From contig CAUAGM010000004.1 of assembly GCA_958428545.1 (NCBI GenBank), positions 1-64,000 of the forward strand: DNA of 64,000 nt, given 5' to 3'. Source of the DNA: an uncultured Arcanobacterium sp. Its GTDB lineage: Bacteria; Actinomycetota; Actinomycetes; Actinomycetales; Actinomycetaceae. Each line of letters starts with the position of its first letter. Position 1 is the stretch's first letter. Below the pieces are notes generated by a model that saw nothing but the letters and a program-made list of their open reading frames with translations, made no database searches and was not told the origin of the DNA. This document shows, piece by piece, positions 45,027 through 55,000 of this stretch. Both the position numbers and the translations under genes were made by a program.

Positions 45027-45263
45027 TCAGCGATCTGTCTCAATCACGTCTACGCGAACTGGACCATCTGACGACAATGCGTTGACAACTGAACGCAATG
45101 CCTTTGCCGTGCGCCCGTTGCGACCAATCACGCGACCAAGATCATCTGGATTTACACGAACTTCAAGGAGTTCTCCGCGACGATTGACGCGCGACGAGAC
45201 TTCAACGTCATCGGGATTATCAACGATCCCACGAACCAAATGCTCAAGAGCTTCTGCCAACAT
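45027..45263 (-). CDS. khpA: KH-domain RNA-binding protein KhpA
   Basis: 78 residues, one KH domain. The GxxG loop is GRVIGRNGRTAKALRSVVNA, and the N-terminus LAEALEHLVRGIVDNPDDVE matches the family. It binds RNA broadly and works with KhpB/Jag in Gram-positive bacteria. The ATG at 45263 overlaps the rpsP stop by one base (TGATG), indicating coupling, the usual arrangement between rpsP and rimM. Confidence 0.93.
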   Translation of the reverse strand: MLAEALEHLVRGIVDNPDDVEVSSRVNRRGELLEVRVNPDDLGRVIGRNGRTAKALRSVVNALSSDGPVRVDVIETDR

Positions 45264-45745
45264 CAGGCTTCAGCCCCTTCTTCAGCAGCTGCTTCTTCGG
45301 TGACGCTTTCCTCGGCTTTTGCTTCTTCAGCTGCGGCTTGTGCAGCAGCTTCTGCCTCAGCTTTGGCCTTAGCCTCTGCCTTTTCTGCACGAAGTTTCTC
45401 AGCAGAATCCTGCACAGCCTTCACAGCCTGCTCACGCAGTGCTTCAACGCTCTTCTTCTCAGCAACTTTCAAGGTGGACGTTGCATCGCCACCCTTGACG
45501 GCCTGCCAATCACCCGTAATCTTGAGCTGCGCCATCACAGGTTCAGACGGCTGAGCACCAACAGAGAGCCAGTACTGAGCACGCTCAGAATTAATATCAA
45601 TCACTGATGGCTCTGTATTGGGGTTATAAAAACCGATTTCTTCGATAACGCGCCCATCGCGCTTCTTACGAGAATCAACCACGACCACGCGATAGTGCGG
45701 TGCGTGGATCTTACCCATACGCTTTAAACGAATTTTAACTGCCAC
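45263..45745 (-). CDS. rpsP: 30S ribosomal protein S16
   Basis: 160 residues from a GTG with AGGAG upstream. Residues 1-85 are S16: AVKIRLKRMGKIHAPHYRVV, DSRKKRDGRVIEEIGFYNPN and EPSVIDINSERAQYWLSVGA. Residues 90-160 are an Ala/Glu/Lys-rich, helix-prone tail ending AAAEEGAEA, known from actinobacterial S16 and parallel to the tail on S2. It is first in the rpsP-khpA-rimM-trmD-rplS superoperon. Confidence 0.95.
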   Translation of the reverse strand: MAVKIRLKRMGKIHAPHYRVVVVDSRKKRDGRVIEEIGFYNPNTEPSVIDINSERAQYWLSVGAQPSEPVMAQLKITGDWQAVKGGDATSTLKVAEKKSVEALREQAVKAVQDSAEKLRAEKAEAKAKAEAEAAAQAAAEEAKAEESVTEEAAAEEGAEA

Positions 45746-46045
45746 TTTCGCAGTTCTCCTGTTTCTTTGTTTCGGGGTGGATAAACAATAGCTCTGGTGG
45801 GTTTCAGCACCATTATTTATCCGAACTGAGGTGGGCTGTGAGTTGAGAGGGACTCACACACACCCAAGTAACTGTTCAATAGTGCCAGAAAACCTCCGCA
45901 ATCTCCATTTCACGCATATTTTCGCCGCAAAGATCACACTTCTTTTCATGAGGTGCTGCGGCAACGCTATGATGGCGATCACAGCTTATTCGCAGGCTGC
46001 TGCACGCATTGACAAAAATGCTCCTTCTCGCGTCACAATAGAAAC

Positions 46046-47056
46046 GTGAGAAAATTGACGAATAGTTCACGGGAAAATCGGCACGCCTCATTAACGCACG
46101 CCAACAGTACACGTTCTCTTAATCTTGCTCGTTTTGCTTGGATCTCAATTGCCGCTTCTGTGCTCACAATGGCTTTGAAATTCGGCGCTTTTCTCCTCAC
46201 AGGATCCGTTTCTCTTCTTTCAGACGCACTCGAATCAATCGTCAATCTCATTGCCGCTATAGTCGCTCTTATAGCACTGAAAATAGCAGACAGCCCCGCA
46301 GACGAACGCTATACTTTTGGGCGGTCTAAAGCAGAGTATTTCTCGGCAGGAATCGAAGGCGCCATGGTTTTTGTGGCAGCAGCGGCAATTATTTTCTCAG
46401 CAATCCAGCGCATAATTCAGCCCGCTCCGCTCGACAATGTGGGCATTGGTCTACTTGTTTCCGCGATTGCCGCATTGATTAACGGAGCAACCGGGCTGAT
46501 TTTGCTGCGCACTGGTCGCACACACTCCTCTCCCACTCTGATCGCTGACGGCAAACATCTACTCACCGACGTCATCACTACTATTGGCGTCATTATCGGA
46601 GTGTTGCTAGTGACGGCAACTCATTGGATACTGCTCGATCCTATTGTGGCAATCCTCGTAGCTCTCAATATTATTTGGATCGGTATCGGTCTTATCCGTT
46701 CAGCAATGGCTGGCCTACTTGATGCCGCACTCCCTGATGAAGAAAACGAACAAATCATCACGGTTCTGCGCACGTTTATGAGCGACACCGCCACATTCCA
46801 TGGTCTACAGACCCGCCAGAGTGGACGTGTGCGGTTCGTTCGAGTAGATGTGCAAGTGCCTGGCTCATGGACAGTTGCTGAAGGGCACTCTTTCGGCGAA
46901 GAAATTGAAGCGGCAATTCGACATCAACTCCCAGAAACCCACGTGACTGTGCACGTTGAGCCAATTGAAGATCCCAGCTCATACGAAGATATTCCCGAAG
47001 GATATATTCCTCTCACCACCACTTTTGATGCTCTTCAACCTCGTACAGTCTCATAA
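46046..47056 (+). CDS. Cation diffusion facilitator (CDF) family metal efflux protein
   Basis: 336 residues from GTG 46046; no ribosome site is visible. Six membrane helices, with the first metal-site residues in LLSDALESIVNLIAAI (SDALES) and the second in DGKHLLTDVITTIGV (HxxxD). The cytoplasmic C-terminal domain has RQSGRVRFVRVDVQVPGSWT and EGHSFGEEIEAAIRHQLPET, with His residues typical of the regulatory domain. It exports Zn2+, Fe2+, Mn2+ or Co2+ against protons; the metal cannot be told from sequence. It is on its own, divergent from rpsP. Confidence 0.9.
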   Translation: MRKLTNSSRENRHASLTHANSTRSLNLARFAWISIAASVLTMALKFGAFLLTGSVSLLSDALESIVNLIAAIVALIALKIADSPADERYTFGRSKAEYFSAGIEGAMVFVAAAAIIFSAIQRIIQPAPLDNVGIGLLVSAIAALINGATGLILLRTGRTHSSPTLIADGKHLLTDVITTIGVIIGVLLVTATHWILLDPIVAILVALNIIWIGIGLIRSAMAGLLDAALPDEENEQIITVLRTFMSDTATFHGLQTRQSGRVRFVRVDVQVPGSWTVAEGHSFGEEIEAAIRHQLPETHVTVHVEPIEDPSSYEDIPEGYIPLTTTFDALQPRTVS

Positions 47057-47157
47057 TCTCTGCGTCACTACAGCTCTATGAGCATCGCTATTTTATTATT
47101 AGCGCTTATTATTACCGCCACTCATTTTTATATTCCCTGCTATAACTATTGCGCATA

Positions 47158-48327
47158 TCACCATGTTTCATTTCCTGACGGCACCCATCCTGCCAAACTC
47201 TGAGCTTCTTCTTTAAGGCTCGCACCTGCCATCCATTTCCCATCAATGATGACGCCAAAAGGCTCAGCAACAGCAGTAATATCTTTTTCCGGATCGGATG
47301 AATAGACCACAAAATCCGCTGGATCTCCATCACCCCACGACGGCAATTCGAGTAGTTCACGCGCTCCATAACTCGCTGCTTTCATTACCACATCAGCTGG
47401 CATACCGTGCGCTACCGCCGTCATCAATTCCACTGGCAGCGGGCGCGTAGCGATATTTTCAGCCGTATCTGTGCCCATCACAAAAAGACTTTCTGCCTCA
47501 ACCATCTGAGCGAGACGCTCATCAAGGCTCTCATGCATAGCCAGCATACGAGCTTGGTAGCATGGAAACTTTGATCCTGCAGCAGCAAACTCAGGAAAAC
47601 GATTCACTTGATACACAGTAGGATCGAGCAGGATACCGAGTTCACGAGCTTGCACTATCTGGCTCGCACTCATTCCTGTACCGTGCTCGATGCCGTCCAC
47701 ACCAGCATCAAGCAAAGCCTGCACTGTTTCTGCAGCAAAAGTATGAACCGTCACTTTCTTCCCTAGATCGTGCGCTGCCTGCACTGCATCTCGCAGAATC
47801 TCCGCTGGCCAAAGAGGAGCTAAATCAGGTTTCAGAAGAGAACGATCAATCCAATCTCCTACGAGCTTTATCCAGCCATCACTCACCTCAGCCTGCCGCC
47901 GAATTTCTTCTACGAGATCTTCCGGCTCTACTTCAGCCGCCAAATAGCGCGTATATCGCTTGAATCGAGCAATATGCCTGCCCGAATAAAGCACTTTTGG
48001 CAGGGCACCCACCTCGCACTCTTCTGCGCGCTCAGTAGCTTCACAAGCACGACGTTGGCTTCCTGCATCACGAATGAGGGTGACGCCAGCCGCACGGCAT
48101 ACCTTCAAACGGCGCAGAATTTCAGCGTCATCTACTAGCTCAACTCCATGGCTCATACCTGGATGATGATGAGCATCAACGAGACCCGGATAAATATATC
48201 CCGAAATTTCTTGCACAGATGCTGGATCAATTTGAATCGGAAGCTCATAGCGTATCACGCCGTCAATAACGTAGACGCTCGCTACATCAGTGCCGCGCAA
48301 GTGCCCTGTGAGATGCAAATTAGCCAT
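47158..48327 (-). CDS. Amidohydrolase family protein
   Basis: 389 residues from ATG 48327. The metal-binding motif is PGLVDAHHHPGMSHGVE, later His residues are in KVTVHTFAAETV and GIEHGTG, and the catalytic Asp is in VMGTDTAEN. The small beta-sandwich is made of both ends (VYVIDGVIRYELP; PADFVVYSSDPEKDI). It resembles imidazolonepropionase/prolidase-like amidohydrolases; substrate unknown. TAGAGT lies 6 bases before the ATG without a ribosome site, suggesting a leaderless message. It has no clear operon partner. Confidence 0.85.
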   Translation of the reverse strand: MANLHLTGHLRGTDVASVYVIDGVIRYELPIQIDPASVQEISGYIYPGLVDAHHHPGMSHGVELVDDAEILRRLKVCRAAGVTLIRDAGSQRRACEATERAEECEVGALPKVLYSGRHIARFKRYTRYLAAEVEPEDLVEEIRRQAEVSDGWIKLVGDWIDRSLLKPDLAPLWPAEILRDAVQAAHDLGKKVTVHTFAAETVQALLDAGVDGIEHGTGMSASQIVQARELGILLDPTVYQVNRFPEFAAAGSKFPCYQARMLAMHESLDERLAQMVEAESLFVMGTDTAENIATRPLPVELMTAVAHGMPADVVMKAASYGARELLELPSWGDGDPADFVVYSSDPEKDITAVAEPFGVIIDGKWMAGASLKEEAQSLAGWVPSGNETW

Positions 48328-48532
48328 AGGCACACTCTATCAGCACTTATGGTGCTACGAGCCTGCGCGCTTCCTCTTCCAGATCATACTTCCTTTTCCA
48401 TATCACAAGCTTGCAAACGCATCTTCACGTTTCATTCCTCTCCCCTACCTTTGCTCCAAGATTCGCACTATGCATCACTGTGAGAAAGAGATAGAGAGGA
48501 GTTGACAATGCAAATTATGCATGCCTTAAAAA

Positions 48533-50164
48533 TCAGCGCAAGAAACGTTTTAAAGCATCCAGATCAACATCTGGCTGTGACGTCGGCTCAGTAAATGCTG
48601 GCATCACAGGCTCTACTGGTTGCCCGAATGCTGTTCCTTGCGTCGAACGCTCAGAAGCAGTAGCACCGCTACGCTCTGCTTGAGCCGCAGCAAGTTCCTG
48701 CTGACGACGTTTCGCTGGGTTGCCAGAACGCCCTTTCTTTGAGCCAGAGCCTTTCTTCTTATTTTTGCCCTTCTGTTTCTTTGTGAAGCTACCACCCATA
48801 CCTGGCATACCTGGAATATTCGGCATTCCTGGAATATTCGGCATTCCTGGCATACCGCCGCCGCGGCTCATCGACTGCATCACCTTACGTGCCTGCTCAA
48901 AGCGCTCCATAAGCGAATTAACTTCCGGCACAGTCGTACCCGAACCTTTTGCAATACGCTGACGGCGAGAACCATTCAAAATTTTCGGATCGCGGCGCTC
49001 CGCAGGCGTCATAGAAAGCACAATCGCCTCTTGCCGATCAATTTCTCGTTCATCGAAACTCTCAAGCGCATCTCGATATTGGTTCATGCCCGGGAGCATA
49101 CCCATAATCTTTTTCATCGAGCCCATTTTGCGCATCTGGTTAAGCTGCACGAGGAAATCGTCAAGAGTGAAGGAGCCGCCAGCCATCTTTGCGGCTAAAT
49201 CTTCTGCTTCCTGCTCACTCCACGTGCGCTCTGCCTGCTCAATAAGGGTGAGCATATCGCCCATATCCAAAATACGCGACGCCATGCGATCAGCATGGAA
49301 ACGCTCAAATGCATCGAGCTTTTCTCCGGTAGAAGCAAAGAGAACTGGCTGCCCCGTGACGCCACGCACCGAAAGCGCCGCACCACCGCGCGCATCACCG
49401 TCAAGTTTCGAAAGCACAACGCCTGTGAAACCTACCCCGTCACGGAAAGCAATCGACGTATTCACGGCATCTTGGCCGATCATGGCATCGAGCACAAAAA
49501 GAATTTCGTTGGGCATGACTGCATCGCGAATATCGCGCGCCTGCTGCATCATTTCTTCATCGATACCAAGGCGACCAGCAGTATCAACCACCACCACGTC
49601 AAAACCGTTGTTGAGAGCATACGCAATACTCGATTGAGCCACGCTTACGGGATCGCCCACGCCATTTCCCAGCTCGGGCGCCCATACATCGACACCTGCC
49701 TGCTTGCCAACCACCTGAAGCTGATTGACGGCGTTAGGACGCTGCAGATCGGCTGCCACCAACAGCGGCTCATGCCCTTGCTCACGCAACCAGCGCCCGA
49801 GCTTTCCAGCAAGAGTCGTTTTACCAGCGCCCTGCAGACCTGCAAGCATAATCACCGTTGGACCTTCGCCTGGGCGCGCCCAATTCAGATCGCGGCTCTC
49901 CCCACCGAGAATCGCAATAAGCTCGTCATTAACGATTTTTACCACTTGCTGCGCGGGGTTGAGCGCTTGGCTCACAACTGCACCCACAGCTTTTTCACGC
50001 ACACTCGCCGTAAACTCACGCACAACAGGAAGAGCTACGTCGGCATCAAGCAATGCACGGCGAATATCTGAGATGACGTCTTCCACGTCACTTTCAGTGA
50101 GCCTGCCATGCTTGCGCAAATTGCGAAGTGAACTGGTGATGCGATCGGATAACGAATTGAACAT
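48533..50164 (-). CDS. ffh: Signal recognition particle protein Ffh
   Basis: 543 residues. The GTPase that, with SRP RNA, brings nascent membrane proteins to FtsY. N domain: MFNSLSDRITSSLRNLRKHG. G domain: AGLQGAGKTTLAGKLGRWLR (G1), VVVDTAGRLGIDEEMMQQ (G3), VVLSKLDGDARGGAALSV (G4). M domain: FLVQLNQMRKMGSMKKIMGM, then RIAKGSGTTVPEVNSLMERF. The tail holds a Met/Pro/Gly repeat (GMPNIP twice, a perfect 18-bp tandem duplication at 48811-48846) and an 80-residue low-complexity end. There is no ribosome site; TAAACT lies 6 bases before the ATG. Confidence 0.96.
   Translation of the reverse strand: MFNSLSDRITSSLRNLRKHGRLTESDVEDVISDIRRALLDADVALPVVREFTASVREKAVGAVVSQALNPAQQVVKIVNDELIAILGGESRDLNWARPGEGPTVIMLAGLQGAGKTTLAGKLGRWLREQGHEPLLVAADLQRPNAVNQLQVVGKQAGVDVWAPELGNGVGDPVSVAQSSIAYALNNGFDVVVVDTAGRLGIDEEMMQQARDIRDAVMPNEILFVLDAMIGQDAVNTSIAFRDGVGFTGVVLSKLDGDARGGAALSVRGVTGQPVLFASTGEKLDAFERFHADRMASRILDMGDMLTLIEQAERTWSEQEAEDLAAKMAGGSFTLDDFLVQLNQMRKMGSMKKIMGMLPGMNQYRDALESFDEREIDRQEAIVLSMTPAERRDPKILNGSRRQRIAKGSGTTVPEVNSLMERFEQARKVMQSMSRGGGMPGMPNIPGMPNIPGMPGMGGSFTKKQKGKNKKKGSGSKKGRSGNPAKRRQQELAAAQAERSGATASERSTQGTAFGQPVEPVMPAFTEPTSQPDVDLDALKRFLR
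48811..48846. repeat. 18-bp perfect tandem repeat (2 copies) in ffh
   Basis: CTGGAATATTCGGCATTC occurs twice back to back, encoding the repeated GMPNIP in the Ffh M-domain tail. Confidence 0.95.
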
Positions 50165-50264
50165 ACCGCTAGTTTACTTTCTCTTTCTGATTCTGGAATC
50201 TATCTCGGCAAAGATTGCAGATACCTGCGTATTGCATAGCCGTGAGCACAGCTAGGTTTACTCA

Positions 50265-51425
50265 CTAGATTAGGAGCGAATCGACGAAGCTTTCAGGGTC
50301 AAACGGTGCTAAATCGTCCGCCCCTTCACCCAATCCCACAAATTTTACAGGTATGCCAATTTCACGCTGCACAGAAATCACAATCCCGCCTTTTGCAGTG
50401 CCGTCAAGTTTCGTGAGCACAATACCCGTCAAGCCAGTGACATCGGCAAAAACTTTTGCCTGCTGCATTCCGTTTTGCCCAGTCGTAGCATCTAGCACCA
50501 GCAAGACTTCACGCACAGGAGCCTGCTTTTCCATCACTCTCTTGATTTTTCCTAATTCATCCATCAAACCGGCTTTATTTTGCAAACGCCCAGCAGTATC
50601 GACAATCACAACGTCAGTATTGCTTTCAGCCGCTACTTTGACAGCTTCGAAAGCTACCGACGCAGGATCGGCGCCTTCTTTTTCAGAACGAACAACAGGC
50701 ACACCAACGCGCTCTGCCCACGTTTCGAGTTGATCGGCCGCAGCTGCGCGGAATGTATCTGCCGCTCCAAGCACTACACTGCGATTCTCAGCAACGAGCA
50801 AGCGGGCAAGCTTTCCAGCAGTTGTAGTCTTACCCGTACCATTCACACCCACCATCAAAATTGATGCTGGGCTAACAGCTGCCGAATCGCCCTCGACGTG
50901 TATGTTGAGACTACGATCCATATCGGGATTGACGAGCTTCAATAACTCTGCACGTAATACTTGACGCACACTCGCAAGATCAGACGTTCCTAGAATTTTC
51001 ACTTCACGTTTCAGTGTCTGCATAAGTTCGGTGGTGGAATCCATGCCGACATCAGCAATCAGGAGGGTTTCTTCTAGCTCTTCCCAGTCTGACGGAGAAA
51101 GATCTCCGCGTGAGAGAATGTTGAGCAAAGCACTGCCAAGCCCGCCCGATTTCGCCAAACGTGCACGCAAGCGTTGCATACGGCTCGGTACTGATTCAGG
51201 AGTTTCGAGCGAACTTACGCTCTCATTGCTGGGAAGATCGCCATATTCGACCGCAGAGACATCAAGAGGAGCTGTGATATCCGAATCAACAGCACCCTTA
51301 ACCGCGGAAGTAGGAGCAGGAAGCTGCTTACGCTGGAAATGGTGTACGGCAAAAACAGCGCCTACGCATATTACAACCAGAACGAAAATACCTGCGCAAA
51401 TACAAGCTATAAGAATTGCATCCAT
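50265..51425 (-). CDS. ftsY: SRP receptor FtsY
   Basis: 386 residues. It starts with a true membrane helix (AILIACICAGIFVLVVICVG), as in actinobacteria, followed by a linker and the NG domain. GTPase motifs: VGVNGTGKTTTAGKLARLLV (G1), DTAGRLQNKAGLMDELGKIK (G3), VLTKLDGTAKGGIVISVQ (G4) and KFVGLGEGADDLAPFDPESF (G5). It receives ribosome-Ffh complexes at the membrane. Genes smc, ftsY and ffh lie in the conserved actinobacterial order. Confidence 0.95.
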   Translation of the reverse strand: MDAILIACICAGIFVLVVICVGAVFAVHHFQRKQLPAPTSAVKGAVDSDITAPLDVSAVEYGDLPSNESVSSLETPESVPSRMQRLRARLAKSGGLGSALLNILSRGDLSPSDWEELEETLLIADVGMDSTTELMQTLKREVKILGTSDLASVRQVLRAELLKLVNPDMDRSLNIHVEGDSAAVSPASILMVGVNGTGKTTTAGKLARLLVAENRSVVLGAADTFRAAAADQLETWAERVGVPVVRSEKEGADPASVAFEAVKVAAESNTDVVIVDTAGRLQNKAGLMDELGKIKRVMEKQAPVREVLLVLDATTGQNGMQQAKVFADVTGLTGIVLTKLDGTAKGGIVISVQREIGIPVKFVGLGEGADDLAPFDPESFVDSLLI

Positions 51426-51524
51426 ACTTCTTATTTTCTCCTAGAGCATTCACTCACGCCAAATACATGAGTGTATTTACGCTGAGAAAGATAGGTTCGC
51501 ATACAGTGCACGCCTTTACATAGG

Positions 51525-51836
51525 CTATGCTTTGCGGCGTAGCAGAACGTGCTGAAAAGAATCTGCCACTGGGCGAAGAGCGGTATTAACGTCACTCATA
51601 CTCACATAACCACTGCCATCTGCTTCATCGAATGACGAAAAGACATCTTTTACGCGAGTATCGTGCACATCGATCTCGAAACTGTCTAATTCGAGTTTGC
51701 CTTCACGCCATGCGTGTACAGAATCTTTTACCCATTGCCCATTCTCATCAACGGATCGACCACTATTCATAAAGAAAACGAGCAAAATGAGCGCTACGCC
51801 AGCAACCACAACAAATGTAAGAAAAGGAATCAACAC
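51525..51836 (-). CDS. Hypothetical single-helix membrane protein
   Basis: 103 residues from GTG 51834-51836. One N-terminal membrane helix (FLTFVVVAGVALILLVFFMN) is followed by a soluble, acidic region (VKDSVHAWREGKLELDSFEI; DVFSSFDEADGSGYVSMSDV). I do not recognise a family. It lies between smc and ftsY on the same strand. The codon use looks normal and it is probably real, but no function can be suggested. Confidence 0.55.
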   Translation of the reverse strand: MLIPFLTFVVVAGVALILLVFFMNSGRSVDENGQWVKDSVHAWREGKLELDSFEIDVHDTRVKDVFSSFDEADGSGYVSMSDVNTALRPVADSFQHVLLRRKA

Positions 51837-51959
51837 AATATCTATTAAAGCTCATGCGCAATCTCAGCAGTAGTTCACAACGCACGGATTATGTTGCAAG
51901 TTTATTACTGTTCGTTACGTTTATATAACTTTGTGGAGCGGACCACTACTCGACGAAAA

Positions 51960-51988
51960 AGCGCCAGTTTTCAAGGAAAAACGGCGCT
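51960..51988 (-). terminator. Terminator downstream of smc
   Basis: On the minus strand an 11-bp stem with one bulged base (AGCGCC/GGCGCT closed by an A/T pairing) is followed directly by TTTTTCG, about 100 bases after the smc stop. Confidence 0.75.
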
Positions 51989-52090
51989 CTGCGTCACACT
52001 CAGAACACTATGTGATACTGCATATAGATATACGCCTAAAGGGGCGATCCTGCCACACACCAGCTACAGCTATGTATTGCGCAAGAAGCG

Positions 52091-55000
52091 CTAAATATCC
52101 ACAATATCAGCCATACGTTGAGAGAGCACACTCGTTACACCACGCTCACGCATTGCCACGCCATAGAGCGCATCTGCTTTCTCCATCGTGCGTTTTTGGT
52201 GTGTAATCACAAGCAGCTGAGAATTCTCGCGAAGTTGCTCGAAAAGTTCCAGCAAACGCGAAAGATTCACGTCGTCAAGAGCTGCTTCAACCTCGTCCAT
52301 CACATAAAAAGGACTCGGGCGAGCCATAAAAATAGCAATCAAAAATGCGATAGCCGTCAAAGAACGTTCACCGCCTGAAAGCAGGGATAAACGCTTCACA
52401 CGCTTACCTGGCGGGCGCGCTTCAATATCAACCCCTGTCGTCAGCATATGCTCAGGATCCGTAAGCATAAGATGCCCTTCACCTCTAGGGAACAAAACAG
52501 CAAAAACCTCCGTAAATTTACTGGCAACATCAGCCATCGCCGATGCCATGACATCTTCTACTTTCCCATCGATATCACGAATCATCTTAAGAAGATCTTC
52601 ACGAGAGCGCCGCAAATCCTGAAGCTGCTCCATGAGGTAACGCTGCCGTTCCTCTAACGCGGCATGCTCCTCAAGCGCAAGCGGATTGATTTTACCGAGC
52701 TTCGCCAAATCTCGCTCTGCTTTAGCAAGGCGCTTTTCCTGCTCAGCGCGCACAAAAGGAACTGTTTTAACTCCCTGCACACCAGCAGAATCTGAGGCCG
52801 ACCGAGCACGTGCACTGCCATCGTCACCCGCCGAACTATCCTCATCTGCGGCATGTGCAGTTTCCTGTGCCAACTGCTCAGGAGTAAACATTGGCACAGG
52901 CAAATGCGGACCAAACTCATCCACAAGCGTCTGCGCTGGCACACCTGCTATTTCCAGGGCACGAGCCTCAAGCTGCTCATATTTTAATTTTTGCTCCGCT
53001 AACGCCAATTCACGTTGATGCCCAGCATCTTCCAACTCACGCTCATCACTTCGCGCATCATCCAAATGGCGGCGAGCCGCACTAAGCGCAGCGCTGCGTT
53101 GCGCTCCTGCAGCTTCTGCCTCACGCCGTTCCGATGCAATAGAATCAGCCCACATTCGTGCAATATTCAAGGCACGCTGAGCTTTTTGCATGACGCCGTG
53201 CGCTGCTGCAGCTGCTTGGGCGCGGCGAACAGCTGCACGTTCCTCCTGTTGAATGCGTTCTTCAACCTGCCTCGCAGTCCGCTCCAATTGCTCAGCTTTT
53301 CCTTGTACTGCACGCAATCGCTCCTCAGTGGTTCGCAAAGCTAAACGCGCTTCAGTCTCTGCTGTGCGAGCGGCTATAGTCGCTGCATGGGCGCGTTCAC
53401 GCTCTTGGGCGAGGTCATGTGCTGTGTGAGCTAAATCTTCAGGCTCCGCAGCAAGCTCAAGCTGCTGCGCTCCAAGAGTCTCCACATCTTTGCGGCGCGC
53501 GGCTATTTCGGCATCAATATCAGCCAAACGCCGTTCATCTCTTTCTACCTCCGCTCTAGCTGAATCCAAGCTTTGACGCAGCACTCCCAGCTGGGCGGTG
53601 ACGGCAGCAAGCTGAGAATCACGAGCATTAAGCTCAGCCGACAGATGCTTATATTCGCCATCTGCTTCAACTAAAGACTGCTCTGCTTGTTCGAGTTTTT
53701 TTCGAGCTTTCTCTTGATTAAGCACAGCTTCTTGAGCTTGCGCCACAGCATCGTCGTACATAGCTTGCCGTGAAAGCACAGCTCCCGCTTGCATCTGCCC
53801 ACCCCATGCACGATGAGCTGTGAGCACATCACCAGCAAGAGTTGCAACGCGCGGAGCACCTGCCTCAAGAAGCGTTTTTGCCGTCACAAGATCGACCACC
53901 AACACCGTGCCTGCCACGAGTTCACGAACAGCGTCTACCGCAGCTGACGTGCCCGTCACAACGCTGCTTGCCACCACTGCTTCACTCTCAGAAAAACCAC
54001 AGGCTTTGAGCGCAGCACCAGCGCGAGCTTCACGTTCATCGTTACTTGGCACATCTTTGCCGCTATCACTAGGACTGCCAATAATAAGCTCTACATGCCC
54101 AGCGCCAGCTTCTCTTGCTGCACGTAAAGTATCAACAGCACACTCTATATCGGTGACGACAGCGCCCTCGGCGCTCCCTGCCAACGCAGCTTCAATGCCT
54201 GCTTCCCAGCCAGAGGTGATCCGCAAAGCATCTCGCACCAACCCACTCACACCACTACGATGCTCTTCTATCACCCACGCAGTTGCATCTTCTGGAACTA
54301 AAGAAAGAGCGAGCGTATCTGCTTTGGTCTGCCACTGTACTGCATCAGCTTGAGCACGAGCGAGCTGTGCACGCGCAGTTTCGAGCACTTCTTTCGCCGC
54401 TTGTAGCTCTCGAGCTGCTTCCTCGTGGGCAATCGATAATGTATCGTCACCCGTCGTATGAGCCACGGCATCTTGTTCTAATGCGGCGACCTCTTTTGCT
54501 GCACTGGCGGCGCGCTCATTCGCATCGGTTCTCGCAGCATCGACTCTTTCGCGCTCAGAAGTAAGAGCTTCAAGGCGTGAGCGTGCTGCCGTTATCTGAC
54601 CTGCCAAACGCGCAGTATTTTCACGGCGATCTGCAAGAGTTCTATTGACCCCCGCTAAACGCGTATCAATCTCTGTTTCTGTTTTATCAGCAGCTTCTCG
54701 ATCCATAATCTTTTGCTCAAGCACCTGCTCGGCCTGTGCTGCTTGAGCTGCAAGATCATTTTCCTCCTCTTGAGCGCGCTGCGCACGTTCGCGAATACTC
54801 TCAGGAGCTTCTCCTCTGTGTGCACTAGGAGCTTGGGCGCACAGAGAACGCTCACGCTCTGCTGCTAAATCCGCTAGGGAACGGAAACGCTCAATCAGCG
54901 AGCTTAATCGCTGATAACGTTCGGCCAATTGCGCTAGATAAGGGCTGTGCCGATCAGCCTCCTGCTGAAGATTTTCTACGCTCTCGCGCAGCTCACGCAC

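Noticed and set aside
49295..50071. Plus-strand open frame opposite ffh
   Set aside because: Antisense shadow of a highly conserved gene, with no family resemblance.
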